This document shows positions 20,029 through 30,283 of a stretch of DNA of 64,000 nt, one piece after another (within the stretch, counting starts at the first letter, position 1; every line of letters begins with the position of its first letter). Made by a program: the position numbers and the translations under genes. Below the pieces are notes generated by a model that was not told where the DNA came from, ran no database searches, and was given only the letters and a program-made list of their open reading frames with translations. This DNA is from Martinezella miluonensis (lineage in GTDB: Bacteria; Pseudomonadota; Alphaproteobacteria; Rhizobiales; Rhizobiaceae), in contig NZ_FMAH01000004.1 of assembly GCF_900094545.1 (NCBI RefSeq), forward strand, positions 124,001 to 188,000, given 5' to 3'.

Positions 20029-21147
20029 ATGCGCGTTGGTTGCCCCAAGGAAATCAAGAACCATGAATATCGCGTCGGCCTGACACCGGCGTCCGTTCGT
20101 GAATATATCGCCCACGGCCACGAGGTCTGGGTGGAAACGAAAGCCGGTGCCGGCATCGGTGCCGACGATCATGCCTACGTGGCCGCCGGCGCCAAGATCG
20201 CGGCAAGCGCCAAGGATATTTTCGAGAAGTGCGACATGATCGTAAAGGTCAAGGAGCCGCAGCCCTCCGAATGGACGCAGCTCCGCGAAGGCCAGCTTCT
20301 CTACACCTATCTGCATCTCGCGCCCGATCCGGAGCAGACCAAGGGCCTGCTCGCTTCCGGCGTGACCGCCATCGCCTATGAGACCGTGACCGACGAGCGC
20401 GGCGGCCTGCCGCTGCTGGCGCCGATGTCTGAGGTCGCCGGTCGTCTGTCGATCCAGGCCGGTGCAACGGCGCTGCAGAAGGCCAATGGCGGCCTCGGCA
20501 TCCTCCTCGGCGGCGTGCCGGGCGTGCTGCCGGCCAAGGTGACGATCATCGGCGGCGGCGTCGTCGGCCTGCATGCTGCCAAGATGGCGGCCGGCCTCGG
20601 CGCCGACGTCAGCATCCTCGATCGCTCGCTGCCGCGTCTGCGCCAGCTCGATGATATCTTCAACGGCCGCGTCCACACGCGCTATTCCAGCATTCAGGCG
20701 CTGGAAGAAGAGGTCTTCTCCGCAGATCTCGTCATCGGCGCCGTTCTGATCCCCGGTGCGGCAGCGCCGAAGCTGGTGACGCGCGAAATGCTGTCCGGCA
20801 TGAAGAAGGGCTCGGTCATCGTCGACGTCGCCATCGACCAGGGTGGTTGCTTCGAGACCTCGCATGCGACGACGCATTCCGATCCGACCTACGTCGTCGA
20901 AGGCGTCGTGCATTACTGTGTCGCCAACATGCCGGGTGCCGTTCCCGTCACTTCGGCACATGCTCTGAACAACGCCACGATTTATCATGGCCTTGCCCTG
21001 GCTGATCGCGGCCTGCGCGCCATCGCGGAAGACAAGCACCTCCGCAATGGCCTCAATGTTCACAAGGGCCGCGTTACCAACAAGCCGGTGGCCGAAGCGC
21101 TCGGCTATGAGGCCGCAGCACCCGAAAGCGTCCTCAACGTCGCGTAA
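20029..21147 (+). CDS. ald: Alanine dehydrogenase
   Basis: 372 residues. It interconverts L-alanine and pyruvate plus ammonia with NAD. Seen: substrate-binding RVGLTP (15-20), the catalytic Lys75 in VKVKEPQ, His96 in YTYLHLAPD, and the Rossmann loop [10 protein letters not shown] from 173. Length equals the family norm. A strong GAGGAG ribosome site precedes the ATG. In rhizobia this enzyme serves alanine catabolism and bacteroid alanine output. Its probable regulator is the divergent Lrp-type gene. It converges on the DUF1203 gene with a gap of 6 bases. Confidence 0.96.
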   Translation: MRVGCPKEIKNHEYRVGLTPASVREYIAHGHEVWVETKAGAGIGADDHAYVAAGAKIAASAKDIFEKCDMIVKVKEPQPSEWTQLREGQLLYTYLHLAPDPEQTKGLLASGVTAIAYETVTDERGGLPLLAPMSEVAGRLSIQAGATALQKANGGLGILLGGVPGVLPAKVTIIGGGVVGLHAAKMAAGLGADVSILDRSLPRLRQLDDIFNGRVHTRYSSIQALEEEVFSADLVIGAVLIPGAAAPKLVTREMLSGMKKGSVIVDVAIDQGGCFETSHATTHSDPTYVVEGVVHYCVANMPGAVPVTSAHALNNATIYHGLALADRGLRAIAEDKHLRNGLNVHKGRVTNKPVAEALGYEAAAPESVLNVA

Positions 21148-21153
21148 TATCAA

Positions 21154-21663
21154 TCAAGTGGAGGCGCCAGCATCGGCATGTGCCGGCACCTCCACCTTGT
21201 CGATCCTGCATTGATAGCAATTATTGCGCGCCGAGCGGACGTGGATATAGGCGATGTCGGGACGTTCCAGCAGCGAAGCCGCATAGGCTGCGATATCGCC
21301 GGTCGGCGTCACGGCGCCGGTTCCGTAGACAATGCGATCGTTCTCTCCATAGCCACGCACGATGAAATCCCGGCTGCTCGCCAGCACGGGCGGCAGGATT
21401 TCTTCCGCGTCGTAGCGCTGGCACGGCGTCTTGTGCAGGAAGATGGGACCGGTTTCTGCATAGGGCTGCAATTCCGGGAAGGGACGGTAGGCGAAGACGA
21501 ATAGTTCCTCGCCGGCATCGATATTGCGCAGGCAATGGCGGCAGGGATGGCCCGGACCATCGGAGATTATAGTCTCCGGCTGGTAACCATAGGCATCCGC
21601 GCCGCCGCGCCACATAACTTCGGCATCTGTCGCGGGCATTGCTGCAAAAGCGATGGAGAACAT
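21154..21663 (-). CDS. DUF1203-family protein
   Basis: 169 residues. It shows the family pattern of an N-terminal MFSIAFAAMP strand, a cysteine pair in HPCRHCLRNI, FVFAYRPFP, GPIFLH and a terminal CYQCRIDKVE. The two CxxC pairs could bind a metal, but this is inference. The start is the ATG at 21663, where AAGGAG lies 8 bases upstream; the longer frame to 21756 has no ribosome site. No function has been established for this family. It may follow the GNAT/sseA group on the same strand, but a gap of about 130 bases separates them. Confidence 0.8.
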   Translation of the reverse strand: MFSIAFAAMPATDAEVMWRGGADAYGYQPETIISDGPGHPCRHCLRNIDAGEELFVFAYRPFPELQPYAETGPIFLHKTPCQRYDAEEILPPVLASSRDFIVRGYGENDRIVYGTGAVTPTGDIAAYAASLLERPDIAYIHVRSARNNCYQCRIDKVEVPAHADAGAST

Positions 21664-21795
21664 GGCAAAGCTCCTTTCGAGATCTGCCATGTGATGCGCC
21701 GGTATGGGGTGGGAAACCACCCGATTCCTGCCGCCTATCTCTTTGACTCTCGCCAACTCAACATCGTGCCGAGCGATTGCGCAGGCTAAGGCGTT

Positions 21796-22353
21796 CTAGC
21801 CCTTTTTGGCGAGCTCGAGCAGTTCCTTGTCGCTCAGCGGCCTGACGATGCCTTCACCGGTCGAAGTCGGCGAGAAGCCGAACATCTGGTAGAGCTGCAA
21901 TGCCCGCGGATGATCGAGGTTGTTCGTCGTCGTCACGATCCGCTGCGGATTGAGCGTCCATATCGCGTAAAGCGCCTGCAGCAGGAACCATTTGCCGATG
22001 CCAAGGCCAAGAGCGTGCTCCATGAGGCCGAAATGACTGAGCTCGATCGTCTCCTCATCCTGACGGAAATATTCGAAAAAGCCGGCCGGAGCGCCATTGA
22101 CGTAGAGCACGCTGATATTGTTGCGCTGGTCGTGAAGCGCGGTCGCCAAGTCCTCGTCAGAGAGGCGGATCCGGTCCACCCAATGCCAGCGGGCCCCCAC
22201 CTGGCGGTAGAGATGGCGATAGAAGGGCAGCGGAATATCGGGCGCACGCATGATCGCCGTCTGGATATTGACGGGCACCGCCAGGCTGGTCTTGGGCGGC
22301 GCAGTCATTTCCAGACGGGTGATGTGAACCTTGATGGACGAGGGCGTTTTCAC
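21796..22353 (-). CDS. GNAT-family N-acetyltransferase
   Basis: About 185 residues. The acetyl-CoA site appears as LGLGIGKWFLLQALYAIW and is followed by NNLDHPRALQLYQMFGF, the classical GNAT C-terminal pattern. The substrate is unknown. The start is uncertain: I chose a GTG at 22353, 9 bases past the sseA stop, because an ATG does not fit the fold. It is the last gene of the cysK - alanyl-tRNA editing - sseA run and is probably translated with it. Confidence 0.8.
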   Translation of the reverse strand: MKTPSSIKVHITRLEMTAPPKTSLAVPVNIQTAIMRAPDIPLPFYRHLYRQVGARWHWVDRIRLSDEDLATALHDQRNNISVLYVNGAPAGFFEYFRQDEETIELSHFGLMEHALGLGIGKWFLLQALYAIWTLNPQRIVTTTNNLDHPRALQLYQMFGFSPTSTGEGIVRPLSDKELLELAKKG

Positions 22354-22364
22354 CACGATGCTGC

Positions 22365-23222
22365 TCAATCTTGACCGGTGACGATTGGCGTGTCCGCCCG
22401 GCTGCCCCATTCCGACCAGGAGCCGTCGTAGAGTCTGTTGCTGCCATGGCCGAGGGATTCGAGCGCCAGCGTGATGATGGCGGCGGTAATGCCGGAGCCG
22501 CAGGTCGTCACCACAGGCTTGTCGAGATCGATGCCGGCCATCTCGATTGTTTCGCGTAGTTCCGGCAGCGACTTGAACTTGCCGTTCGTGGCGAACACGC
22601 CGGACGGCAGGCTTCTTGCGCCCGGCATGTGGCCTGAGCGCATGCCTTCGCGCGGCTCAGGCTCAGTCGCCGCAAAGCGCCCGGCGCTGCGGGCATCGGC
22701 GATCTGCGAAGAGCTGGAGTCGACAATGCCACGCATCTCATCGAGCGCGACGACGCGACTGCCGTTGAACTTGGGCTTGAAGATCGCGGCTTCGAAGGCG
22801 GGCAGGGCCGTTTCGAGCGGTCGCCCTTCAGCCTTCCAGCCATCCAGGCCGCCATCGAGCACAAAGACGTTCGGCGCACCCATGACGATGTGGAACAGCC
22901 ACCAGACGCGCGGCGACGCAAAGACACCGGGGCCGTCGTAGATGACGATGCGGTCTGTCTCGCTGATGCCGAGCTTGCCGACTTCCGCGGCGAAGAATTC
23001 GGGCGAAGGAACCATATGCGGCAGGTTGGTCGAATGATCTGATATCTTGTCCTGATCGAAGCGGATGGCGCCCGGAATATGGCCGCTGGCATATTCGGCG
23101 TCGGCATTGCGCTTCTGCGCCGGCAGATAGAAGGATGCGTCGAGGATGCGCAGATCCTTGGTGCCCAGCTCGCCTTGCAGCCAGTCGGCGGATACGACGA
23201 AACGGCTCTTGTCCGCGGCCAT
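22365..23222 (-). CDS. sseA: 3-mercaptopyruvate sulfurtransferase
   Basis: 285 residues with two rhodanese domains. It transfers sulfur from 3-mercaptopyruvate to cyanide or thiols, so it handles cysteine-derived sulfur. The active loop is CGSGIT (Cys241-Thr246), the mercaptopyruvate-type CGSGVTA rather than the CRKG-type loop of thiosulfate enzymes. The N-terminal domain is inactive, as in the family, without a catalytic Cys. It lies in a same-strand run with cysK, supporting a cysteine and sulfur role. Confidence 0.93.
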   Translation of the reverse strand: MAADKSRFVVSADWLQGELGTKDLRILDASFYLPAQKRNADAEYASGHIPGAIRFDQDKISDHSTNLPHMVPSPEFFAAEVGKLGISETDRIVIYDGPGVFASPRVWWLFHIVMGAPNVFVLDGGLDGWKAEGRPLETALPAFEAAIFKPKFNGSRVVALDEMRGIVDSSSSQIADARSAGRFAATEPEPREGMRSGHMPGARSLPSGVFATNGKFKSLPELRETIEMAGIDLDKPVVTTCGSGITAAIITLALESLGHGSNRLYDGSWSEWGSRADTPIVTGQD

Positions 23223-23282
23223 GATGATCTCTCCCTGCTATGATTTCTTGGTCTTGATATCGGGATCCAGGCGCTTGCCCGG

Positions 23283-24020
23283 TCAATTCTCGTCGGTCGG
23301 CGTGCCGAAACGAATGCGGAAGCGGCGGTTTTCCTTGCCCTTCTTCTCGATCTTGGCGATGTGGATCGCACCGACCTCCTGCGTCTCGGACACATGCGTG
23401 CCGCCGCACGGCTGGCTGTCGACGGCCGAATCCTCGCCGATGCAGACGAGGCTCACGCGGCCGAGCCCCATCGGCGGGCGCACATTCTTGGATTTGACGA
23501 TGTCGGGATTGGCGACCAGTTCCTCATCTGTGATCCAGCGGAGGAATACGGGATGGTTCTCGTTGACGAGCGCCATCATCCTGGTCGTCACCTCGTCCTT
23601 GTCGATGGTTTCGCTCATGTCGAAATCGACGCGGCTTTCTTCCTCGCCGACCGCCGCACCTGTGATCGGGTAAGGGCAGACAACCGAGAGCAGATGGCAG
23701 GCCGTATGCATGCGCATCAGCTTGTAGCGACGCGCCCAGTCGATATGCAGCACCAGCTTCTCGCCGACGATGGGCCGCGGTTCGCCGTCGAGCGGAACGT
23801 GGATGATGATGTCCTTGATAGGACCATGCTTCGTCTGACCAAGCGTGATCCTGGAGCCGTCACCGCGCTCCAGGAAACCCGTATCGCCCGGCTGACCGCC
23901 CGAGGTGGCGTAAAAGCAGGTCTGATCGAGCTCGATGCCCCCGTCTTCGTGAATTGCGGTTACCACTGCTTCGGCGGTCGAGAGATAGAAATCATCACGA
24001 TAAAGGGCATTGACGGTCAT
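23283..24020 (-). CDS. Alanyl-tRNA editing protein (AlaX family)
   Basis: 245 residues, related to the editing and C-terminal part of alanyl-tRNA synthetase without its catalytic core. Seen: the zinc-binding HxxxH at 105-109 (HTACH) and CGGTH at 205-209. These four ligands define AlaX hydrolases, which deacylate Ser-tRNA(Ala) and related mischarged tRNAs in trans. The length is that of the medium AlaX form (AlaXp-II), which includes an N-terminal glycine-rich domain. It starts 4 bases past the cysK stop, so the two are almost certainly co-translated. Confidence 0.9.
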   Translation of the reverse strand: MTVNALYRDDFYLSTAEAVVTAIHEDGGIELDQTCFYATSGGQPGDTGFLERGDGSRITLGQTKHGPIKDIIIHVPLDGEPRPIVGEKLVLHIDWARRYKLMRMHTACHLLSVVCPYPITGAAVGEEESRVDFDMSETIDKDEVTTRMMALVNENHPVFLRWITDEELVANPDIVKSKNVRPPMGLGRVSLVCIGEDSAVDSQPCGGTHVSETQEVGAIHIAKIEKKGKENRRFRIRFGTPTDEN

Positions 24021-24024
24021 ATGA

Positions 24025-25065
24025 TCACGCTGTTGCTTCGTATGGGACGGTAATTTCCGCCCGCTTTTCCAGATAGGCCGGCAGCGGCAGGCCCTTGGAC
24101 TTCAGGAAGTCCGGATTGAAGAGCTTCGACTGATAGCGATTGCCGTAATCGCACAGAATGGTCACGATCGTATGTCCGGGACCGAGATCCCTAGCGAGAC
24201 GGACCGCGCCGGCGATATTGATGGCCGTCGAGCCGCCCAGGCAGAGGCCCTCGTACTCGACCAGGTCGAAGACGTAGGGCAGCGCTTCCGCATCGGTGAT
24301 CTGGTAGGCGAAGTCAGGCGTAAAGCCCTCCAGATTGGCCGTCACGCGACCCTGGCCGATGCCTTCGGTGATCGAGGAGCCGGAGGATTTCAATTCGCCA
24401 TTTTTGTAGAATTCGTAGAGTGCCGCGCCTTCAGGATCGGCAATGCCGATCTTGATGTCCTTGTTGAAGGCGTGCAGGCCCATGGCGACGCCGGCCAGCG
24501 TGCCGCCGGAGCCGACCGAGCAGATGAAGCCGTCGATCTTGCCATTGGTATCGGCCCAGATTTCCTTGGCCGTCGTCTCGATATGTGCCTGCCGGTTGGC
24601 GACGTTGTCGAACTGGTTCGCCCAGATCGCGCCGTTCGGCTCCGTCTTTGCCAGCTGTTCGGCAAGCCGGCCCGAGACCTTCACGTAGTTGTTCGGATTT
24701 CTGTAGGGGACGGCGGGAACCTCGACCAATTCGGCGCCGAGCAGCTTCAGCGCGTCCTTCTTTTCCTGGCTCTGCGTTTCCGGAATGACGATGACGGTAC
24801 GATAGCCAAGCGCCTTGGCGACGAGCGTCAGGCCGATGCCGGTATTGCCGGCCGTTCCCTCGACGATGACGCCGCCAGGCCTCAGCAGCCCCTTTTTCTC
24901 GGCATCGCGAATGATGTAGAGCGCGGCCCGGTCCTTGACCGACTGGCCGGGATTCAAAAATTCGGCCTTGCCAAGAATGGTCGAGCCCGTCGCCTCGGAG
25001 GCGCCCTTGAGCTTGATCAACGGCGTATTGCCAATTGCTTCTAGGACGGACGGATGGACGGTCAT
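24025..25065 (-). CDS. cysK: Cysteine synthase (O-acetylserine sulfhydrylase), PLP-dependent
   Basis: 346 residues. It makes L-cysteine from O-acetylserine and sulfide. Seen: GNTPLIKL at 12-19, PLP Lys44 in NPGQSVKDRA, and the substrate loop TAGNTGIGL at 71-79. A C-terminal extension of about 35 residues follows the fold, making it slightly longer than enteric CysK (about 323). The start is the ATG at 25065 with AAGG upstream, rather than a GTG-type start further up. The run cysK - AlaX - sseA - GNAT is compact (gaps 4, 60 and 11 bases). No sulfur-starvation riboswitch is apparent upstream. Confidence 0.92.
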   Translation of the reverse strand: MTVHPSVLEAIGNTPLIKLKGASEATGSTILGKAEFLNPGQSVKDRAALYIIRDAEKKGLLRPGGVIVEGTAGNTGIGLTLVAKALGYRTVIVIPETQSQEKKDALKLLGAELVEVPAVPYRNPNNYVKVSGRLAEQLAKTEPNGAIWANQFDNVANRQAHIETTAKEIWADTNGKIDGFICSVGSGGTLAGVAMGLHAFNKDIKIGIADPEGAALYEFYKNGELKSSGSSITEGIGQGRVTANLEGFTPDFAYQITDAEALPYVFDLVEYEGLCLGGSTAINIAGAVRLARDLGPGHTIVTILCDYGNRYQSKLFNPDFLKSKGLPLPAYLEKRAEITVPYEATA

Positions 25066-25361
25066 TGGAATCTGCCTTCTGTTCACAACTACTGTAAGAA
25101 CGGTCTTTTCCCTTCACAAGGCTACATAGGCAAGAAATTCTGTTCCTCGCTATTTGTTCGCGCTGCAAAATTCGACTTGGCGGCATTCATTTGCCGAAGC
25201 CGTCTATGGGATTGGTCAGTCTCCGATCGGTGACATCGATTTCCCCATCGAGCCGCTAAACTGGCCGAAAGCGGCCACAATGATACGCTATTTCTAAAAT
25301 GCCACGGACGGTCGCGGTTTAAGCGTTTGATTGACGCGGCCGCCAGTCAAGGAGAAGAGCC

Positions 25362-26192
25362 ATGAGCCCGTTCATCGCACGTCCTGAACACGGAGTCGTC
25401 TGGATTACCGGCGCCAGTTCCGGTATCGGGCGCGCGCTTGCGCTGAAGCTGGCGGAAGAAGGGTACAAAGTGGCCGTTACGGCCCGCAGCCACGAGAAGC
25501 TCTTGGCGCTGCAGGCCGAGGCAAGCGCGCTTGCTGGCAGCATCGTCGTGCTCGACGGCGATGTCACCGATACCGCGGATATGGAGCACACCGTTGCCGC
25601 AATCGAATATCAGCATGGCCCGGTTGCCATGGTGGTCTTGAACGCCGGCATCTATCTGCCGGCGCGGGGCGAAGACCTCAATCATGAGGTGTTCGAGCGC
25701 AGTTTTGCGGTCAATCTGCACGGTGTCGTCAACTGTCTCGTTCCGGCCGTCCGGCATATGCGCGCCAGGGGATACGGCCAGGTTGCCCTTGTGTCGTCTG
25801 TCGCCGGCTTCGGCGGTCTGCCCGGCGGCGCCGCTTACGGAGCGAGCAAGGCCGCGCTCATCAACATGGCCGAAAGCCTGAATTTCGAGCTAGACCGAAT
25901 GGGCATTCATATCCAGCTCGTTACTCCCGGCTATGTCGAGACGCCGCTGACGGCGCAGAACACGTTCAAGATGCCTGATATCGTATCGGCACAGAAGGCG
26001 GCAGACGCAATCGCGGCCGGATTGAAATCGCCTGCCTTCGAGATCAGCTTCCCGAAGGGTCTGATCTATCGGGCGAAGCTGCTGAAGTTCCTGCCTTACA
26101 GCCTCTATTTCCGGGTGCTCAGGTATTTTCTCGGGAGCGGTCAAAAACGCCGGTCGGTCGGGCCGCGCATAACCGCGCATCCGGCCGAATAG
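25362..26192 (+). CDS. Short-chain dehydrogenase/reductase (SDR)
   Basis: A 276-residue SDR. Seen: cofactor loop TGASSGIG (16-23), NAG at 94-96, Ser146, and Tyr159/Lys163 (YGASK), with a typical spacing. A basic C-terminal tail follows a hydrophobic stretch (KLLKFLPYSLYFRVLRYFL), which may anchor the protein at the membrane, a feature of SDRs acting on lipids or steroids. The substrate is unknown. A strong AAGGAG site precedes the ATG. It converges with the photolyase gene with a gap of 3 bases. Confidence 0.88.
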   Translation: MSPFIARPEHGVVWITGASSGIGRALALKLAEEGYKVAVTARSHEKLLALQAEASALAGSIVVLDGDVTDTADMEHTVAAIEYQHGPVAMVVLNAGIYLPARGEDLNHEVFERSFAVNLHGVVNCLVPAVRHMRARGYGQVALVSSVAGFGGLPGGAAYGASKAALINMAESLNFELDRMGIHIQLVTPGYVETPLTAQNTFKMPDIVSAQKAADAIAAGLKSPAFEISFPKGLIYRAKLLKFLPYSLYFRVLRYFLGSGQKRRSVGPRITAHPAE

Positions 26193-26195
26193 CGC

Positions 26196-27653
26196 CTATC
26201 CATCATTGTTAAGCGATGCGTGTGCCGCGAGTGCACGCTGTCGCGCCATGGTGTGATCGACGATCGGCCGGGGATAGTGCTTGCCGAGTTCTATGCCGGC
26301 GCGCTTCAGCACATCGTCGGGCGCTTCGAATGGCCGATGGATATATTTGCGGTCGAGGTCGGCGAGCTCCGGCACAAAGGTCCTGACATAGCCGCCATCC
26401 GGATCGAATTTCTCGCCCTGCAATATCGGGTTGAAGATGCGAAAGAAGGGCGAGGCATCGGCGCCGGAGCCTGCGACCCATTGCCAGTTCGCAGCATTTG
26501 CTGCCGGATCGGCATCGACGAGTGTGTCGCGAAACCAGGCCTCGCCCTCGCGCCAGTCGATCAACAGATCCTTGATCAGGAAGGAAGCCACGATCATCCG
26601 GACGCGATTGTGCATCCAGCCGTGGCGCCAGAGTTGCCTCATGCCGGCATCGACGATCGGATATCCCGTTTGCCCCCGCCGCCAGCTGTCGAAGAGTTTG
26701 GCGTCCGCATGCCAGGGGAAATCGTCGTAGCGATCATTCCAGTTAGCGGAGCTCAGCTTCGGAAAATGGAAGAGCTGGTGATAGCAAAATTCCCGCCAGG
26801 CAAGCTCCTTGCGAAAGCGAACGATATTGTCCGTGGGGACCTTGCCGGTGAGCCGTCGCGTTGCATGCCATATGCGGGCGGGCGAGATTTCTCCGAGTGC
26901 CAGATGCGGTGAGAGCAGGGAGGTTGCCGGTCTGTCCGGAAAGTCGCGATCGATTGCGTAGCCGTCGATCGCGGTCTCGATGAAATCCTGCAGTTTCTCA
27001 CGTGCGGCGGCTTCGCCAGGTGTCCACATCTCCGGAAAAGCGGCTGCCCAGTTCGGCTTGGTCGGCAGCAGCGACCAGGAGCCGAGGGAATCCGATTGCG
27101 GCGAGTGCAGAGGAGACAGAAGCTGGTCGGGCGCATCGATCGGAAATGGCGGCTCGCCGGATTGCTCCAATGCACGCCAGAACGGCGTATAGGTCTTGTA
27201 ATGGTTGCCGGTGCCTGTGCGTAGGCGCGTCGGTTCATGCAGCAGCTGGCCCGCAAAGCTGTTGGCCTCGATGCCTTTGTCTCGCAGCGCCTTCTTGACC
27301 TGCGTGTCGACCGCTATGCCGGCTGGATCGTAACGCCGGTTCCAGACGATGGCCTCGGCGCCAGTTTCCGCAAGCAGCTCTTCGAGCACCGCGAGCGCAT
27401 CGCCTTGTCGAAGAATGAGCTTGCTGCCGAGCGCATCAAGAGCTTTCTGCAGGGCAGCGAGCGAATGATGCAGCCACCACTCCTGTGCTCCGCCGAGCGG
27501 TCCGCACCCCGTCGCTCTCGGCTCGCGAATATAGACCGGAATGACTGGGCGGCCCGATGTCGCGGCGGCATGGAACGCGTGGTTGTCGTCAAGGCGAAGA
27601 TCCTTGCGAAACCATAGCAGGATGGGAGTTGGCTCTTTCCTCGATGTCGTCAT
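26196..27653 (-). CDS. phrB: Deoxyribodipyrimidine photolyase (cryptochrome/photolyase family)
   Basis: 485 residues. The N-terminal domain begins ILLWFRKDLRLDDNHAF, the antenna-domain start. The FAD-binding half shows GQTGYPIVDAGMRQLW and WMHNRVRMIVASFLIKDLLIDWREGEAWF, the signature of photolyases that repair cyclobutane pyrimidine dimers with blue light. GDALAVLEELL and WNRRYDP are typical antenna-domain parts. Length matches class I CPD photolyases. It is a stand-alone gene on the minus strand with a 247-base spacer before ugpC. Confidence 0.95.
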   Translation of the reverse strand: MTTSRKEPTPILLWFRKDLRLDDNHAFHAAATSGRPVIPVYIREPRATGCGPLGGAQEWWLHHSLAALQKALDALGSKLILRQGDALAVLEELLAETGAEAIVWNRRYDPAGIAVDTQVKKALRDKGIEANSFAGQLLHEPTRLRTGTGNHYKTYTPFWRALEQSGEPPFPIDAPDQLLSPLHSPQSDSLGSWSLLPTKPNWAAAFPEMWTPGEAAAREKLQDFIETAIDGYAIDRDFPDRPATSLLSPHLALGEISPARIWHATRRLTGKVPTDNIVRFRKELAWREFCYHQLFHFPKLSSANWNDRYDDFPWHADAKLFDSWRRGQTGYPIVDAGMRQLWRHGWMHNRVRMIVASFLIKDLLIDWREGEAWFRDTLVDADPAANAANWQWVAGSGADASPFFRIFNPILQGEKFDPDGGYVRTFVPELADLDRKYIHRPFEAPDDVLKRAGIELGKHYPRPIVDHTMARQRALAAHASLNNDG

Positions 27654-27820
27654 GATCCTGGCCGATCGCCCGTTCTTTGCTTCTTCATGCGCTTTTTCGC
27701 CACCGGAACCAGTATACTTTGTCCGTCTTCAAATAGTTCCACCACCGCGCGTTTTATAAGCGAATCCTACACGCAACTCTCGTGAGGAAATCTGGATGTC
27801 GTTTGTGATATAAGGGGTCC

Positions 27821-27838
27821 TTGTCACTGTTCTGTAAT
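27821..27838 (+). promoter_or_regulatory. Pho-box-like sequence upstream of ugpC
   Basis: TTGTCAC-TGTT-CTGTAAT fits the Pho box (two CTGTCAT heptamers with 4-base spacing) at 5 of 7 and 6 of 7 positions. It ends 62 bases before the ugpC start on the coding strand. PhoB activates glycerol-3-phosphate uptake under phosphate starvation in other bacteria, including Sinorhizobium. Confidence 0.65.
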
Positions 27839-27900
27839 GCAAATTCGTTAGCAGTCCACCCGATTGACATGCCCAGATTTGACAGGCGGGGAAGATTGAA

Positions 27901-29013
<1,113 letters not shown>

Positions 29014-29042
29014 AATTTCAAACATCAATTTTCAGTACGCGC

Positions 29043-29076
29043 GCCCGGAAATCCTCACCGATTTCCGGGCTTTTTT
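29043..29076 (+). terminator. Rho-independent terminator after ugpC
   Basis: An 11-bp stem GCCCGGAAATC/GATTTCCGGGC, 6-base loop, then six T. Very strong. Confidence 0.95.
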
Positions 29077-29322
29077 GTCTGCGCGAGTGAGGAGAGGCGC
29101 CGCCAAAGGTCCAAGACACCCGAGCCGAGATCAGCGCATCACGCAGACCATCGCTGTCAGCTGCTCGTGAGTACCGTCCAGTTTGAAAATCAAGTCTTGG
29201 CGGGACTTAGCCGCTATCCTGGCGGGTAGCTTGATCAGCGCGGTTTCTGCGCTGCTATCCCTTGGAGAGGGACAACTTGTCCCAAGTGGTCGATCGACGC
29301 TTTTAGACGGACCAATGTAAAT

Positions 29323-29354
29323 GCCTGCCGCTCGTTTCGATAGGAGCGGCAGGC
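29323..29354 (-). terminator. Hairpin downstream of ugpE
   Basis: An 11-bp stem GCCTGCCGCTC/GAGCGGCAGGC with a 10-base loop lies 8 bases past the ugpE stop on the minus strand, followed by ATTTACATT. The U-run is weak. Confidence 0.65.
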
Positions 29355-29361
29355 TGCTCGA

Positions 29362-30276
29362 TCACTTTTCGGTAGCGATCAGGCCGCGAACGAACCAGCG
29401 CTGCATGAGAACGACGACGGCAAGCGGCGGCAGCATGACGATCAGCGTGCCGGCCATGGCGATATGCCATTCCGGAAGGCCGCCGATGTTCGGGATGAGC
29501 TGCTTGAGCTCTGTTACAGCCGTCATGTGTGCCGGATCGGTGGTGACAAGCAACGGCCACAGATACTGGTTCCAGGCCCAGAGGAACATGATCGTCCCGA
29601 GTGCCGCCATATTGGTGCGCGACAGCGGAAGCAGGATGTCGATGAAGAAGCGCAACGCTCCGGCGCCGTCCATGCGTGCGGCCTCGGTCAGCTCGTCCGG
29701 TATGGTCAGGAAGAACTGACGATAGAGGAAAGTGCCGGTCGCCGTCGCGATCAGCGGCAGGATCAGGCCCATCGAGGAGTTAAGCAGCCCGAGGTTCAGC
29801 GAGACCTCAACGCCTGTAAGCTTTTCGATGAGCCAAGTCATGCCGGTGATGTCGAGAATCCCCTGGAAGGGCGACAGGACGTTCGCTGCGACCGCATAGG
29901 TCGGCACGATACGCACTTCGAGCGGCAGCATCAGTGTTATGAAGATCAGCCAGAAGATGAAGTGGCGGCCGGGATAGCGGAAATAGACCAGCGAGAAGGC
30001 GGTGATCGCCGAAATGAGCACCTTGCCTATCGCCACGCCGGTGGCGAAGATCAGGCTGTTCAGCAGCTTGGGGCCGAGGTTGGCGGTCGTCCAGGCCGTC
30101 TTCATGTTGGCCCAGAATTCCGTGCCGGGAATGAGCGACATCGGCACGTGGTTGACGTCGGTCATATTGTGGGATGCGGCGATGGCGACGATGGCTATCG
30201 GTCCCACGGCTACCACGAAGCCGATAAACAGGATCAGATGGGTAAAGAAGTTGAGAATAGGTGTGCGCTCGACCAT
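29362..30276 (-). CDS. ugpE: sn-glycerol-3-phosphate ABC importer, permease UgpE
   Basis: 304 residues with six hydrophobic segments. The EAA loop that docks the ATPase is EAARMDGAGALRFF, followed by ILLPLSRTNMAALG. The second permease of CUT1 importers is of this type. It starts 7 bases past the ugpA stop on the minus strand, so it is translated as part of ugpBAE. Confidence 0.93.
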   Translation of the reverse strand: MVERTPILNFFTHLILFIGFVVAVGPIAIVAIAASHNMTDVNHVPMSLIPGTEFWANMKTAWTTANLGPKLLNSLIFATGVAIGKVLISAITAFSLVYFRYPGRHFIFWLIFITLMLPLEVRIVPTYAVAANVLSPFQGILDITGMTWLIEKLTGVEVSLNLGLLNSSMGLILPLIATATGTFLYRQFFLTIPDELTEAARMDGAGALRFFIDILLPLSRTNMAALGTIMFLWAWNQYLWPLLVTTDPAHMTAVTELKQLIPNIGGLPEWHIAMAGTLIVMLPPLAVVVLMQRWFVRGLIATEK

Positions 30277-30283
30277 GTCAGCC

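Larger units (their letters stand above)
29014..29361. other. Intergenic region between convergent ugpC and ugpE
   Basis: About 350 bases. It holds the ugpC terminator, the ugpE 3' hairpin and a 15-base perfect palindrome GGGACAACTTGTCCC at 29269-29283. No gene is seen. Confidence 0.7.
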
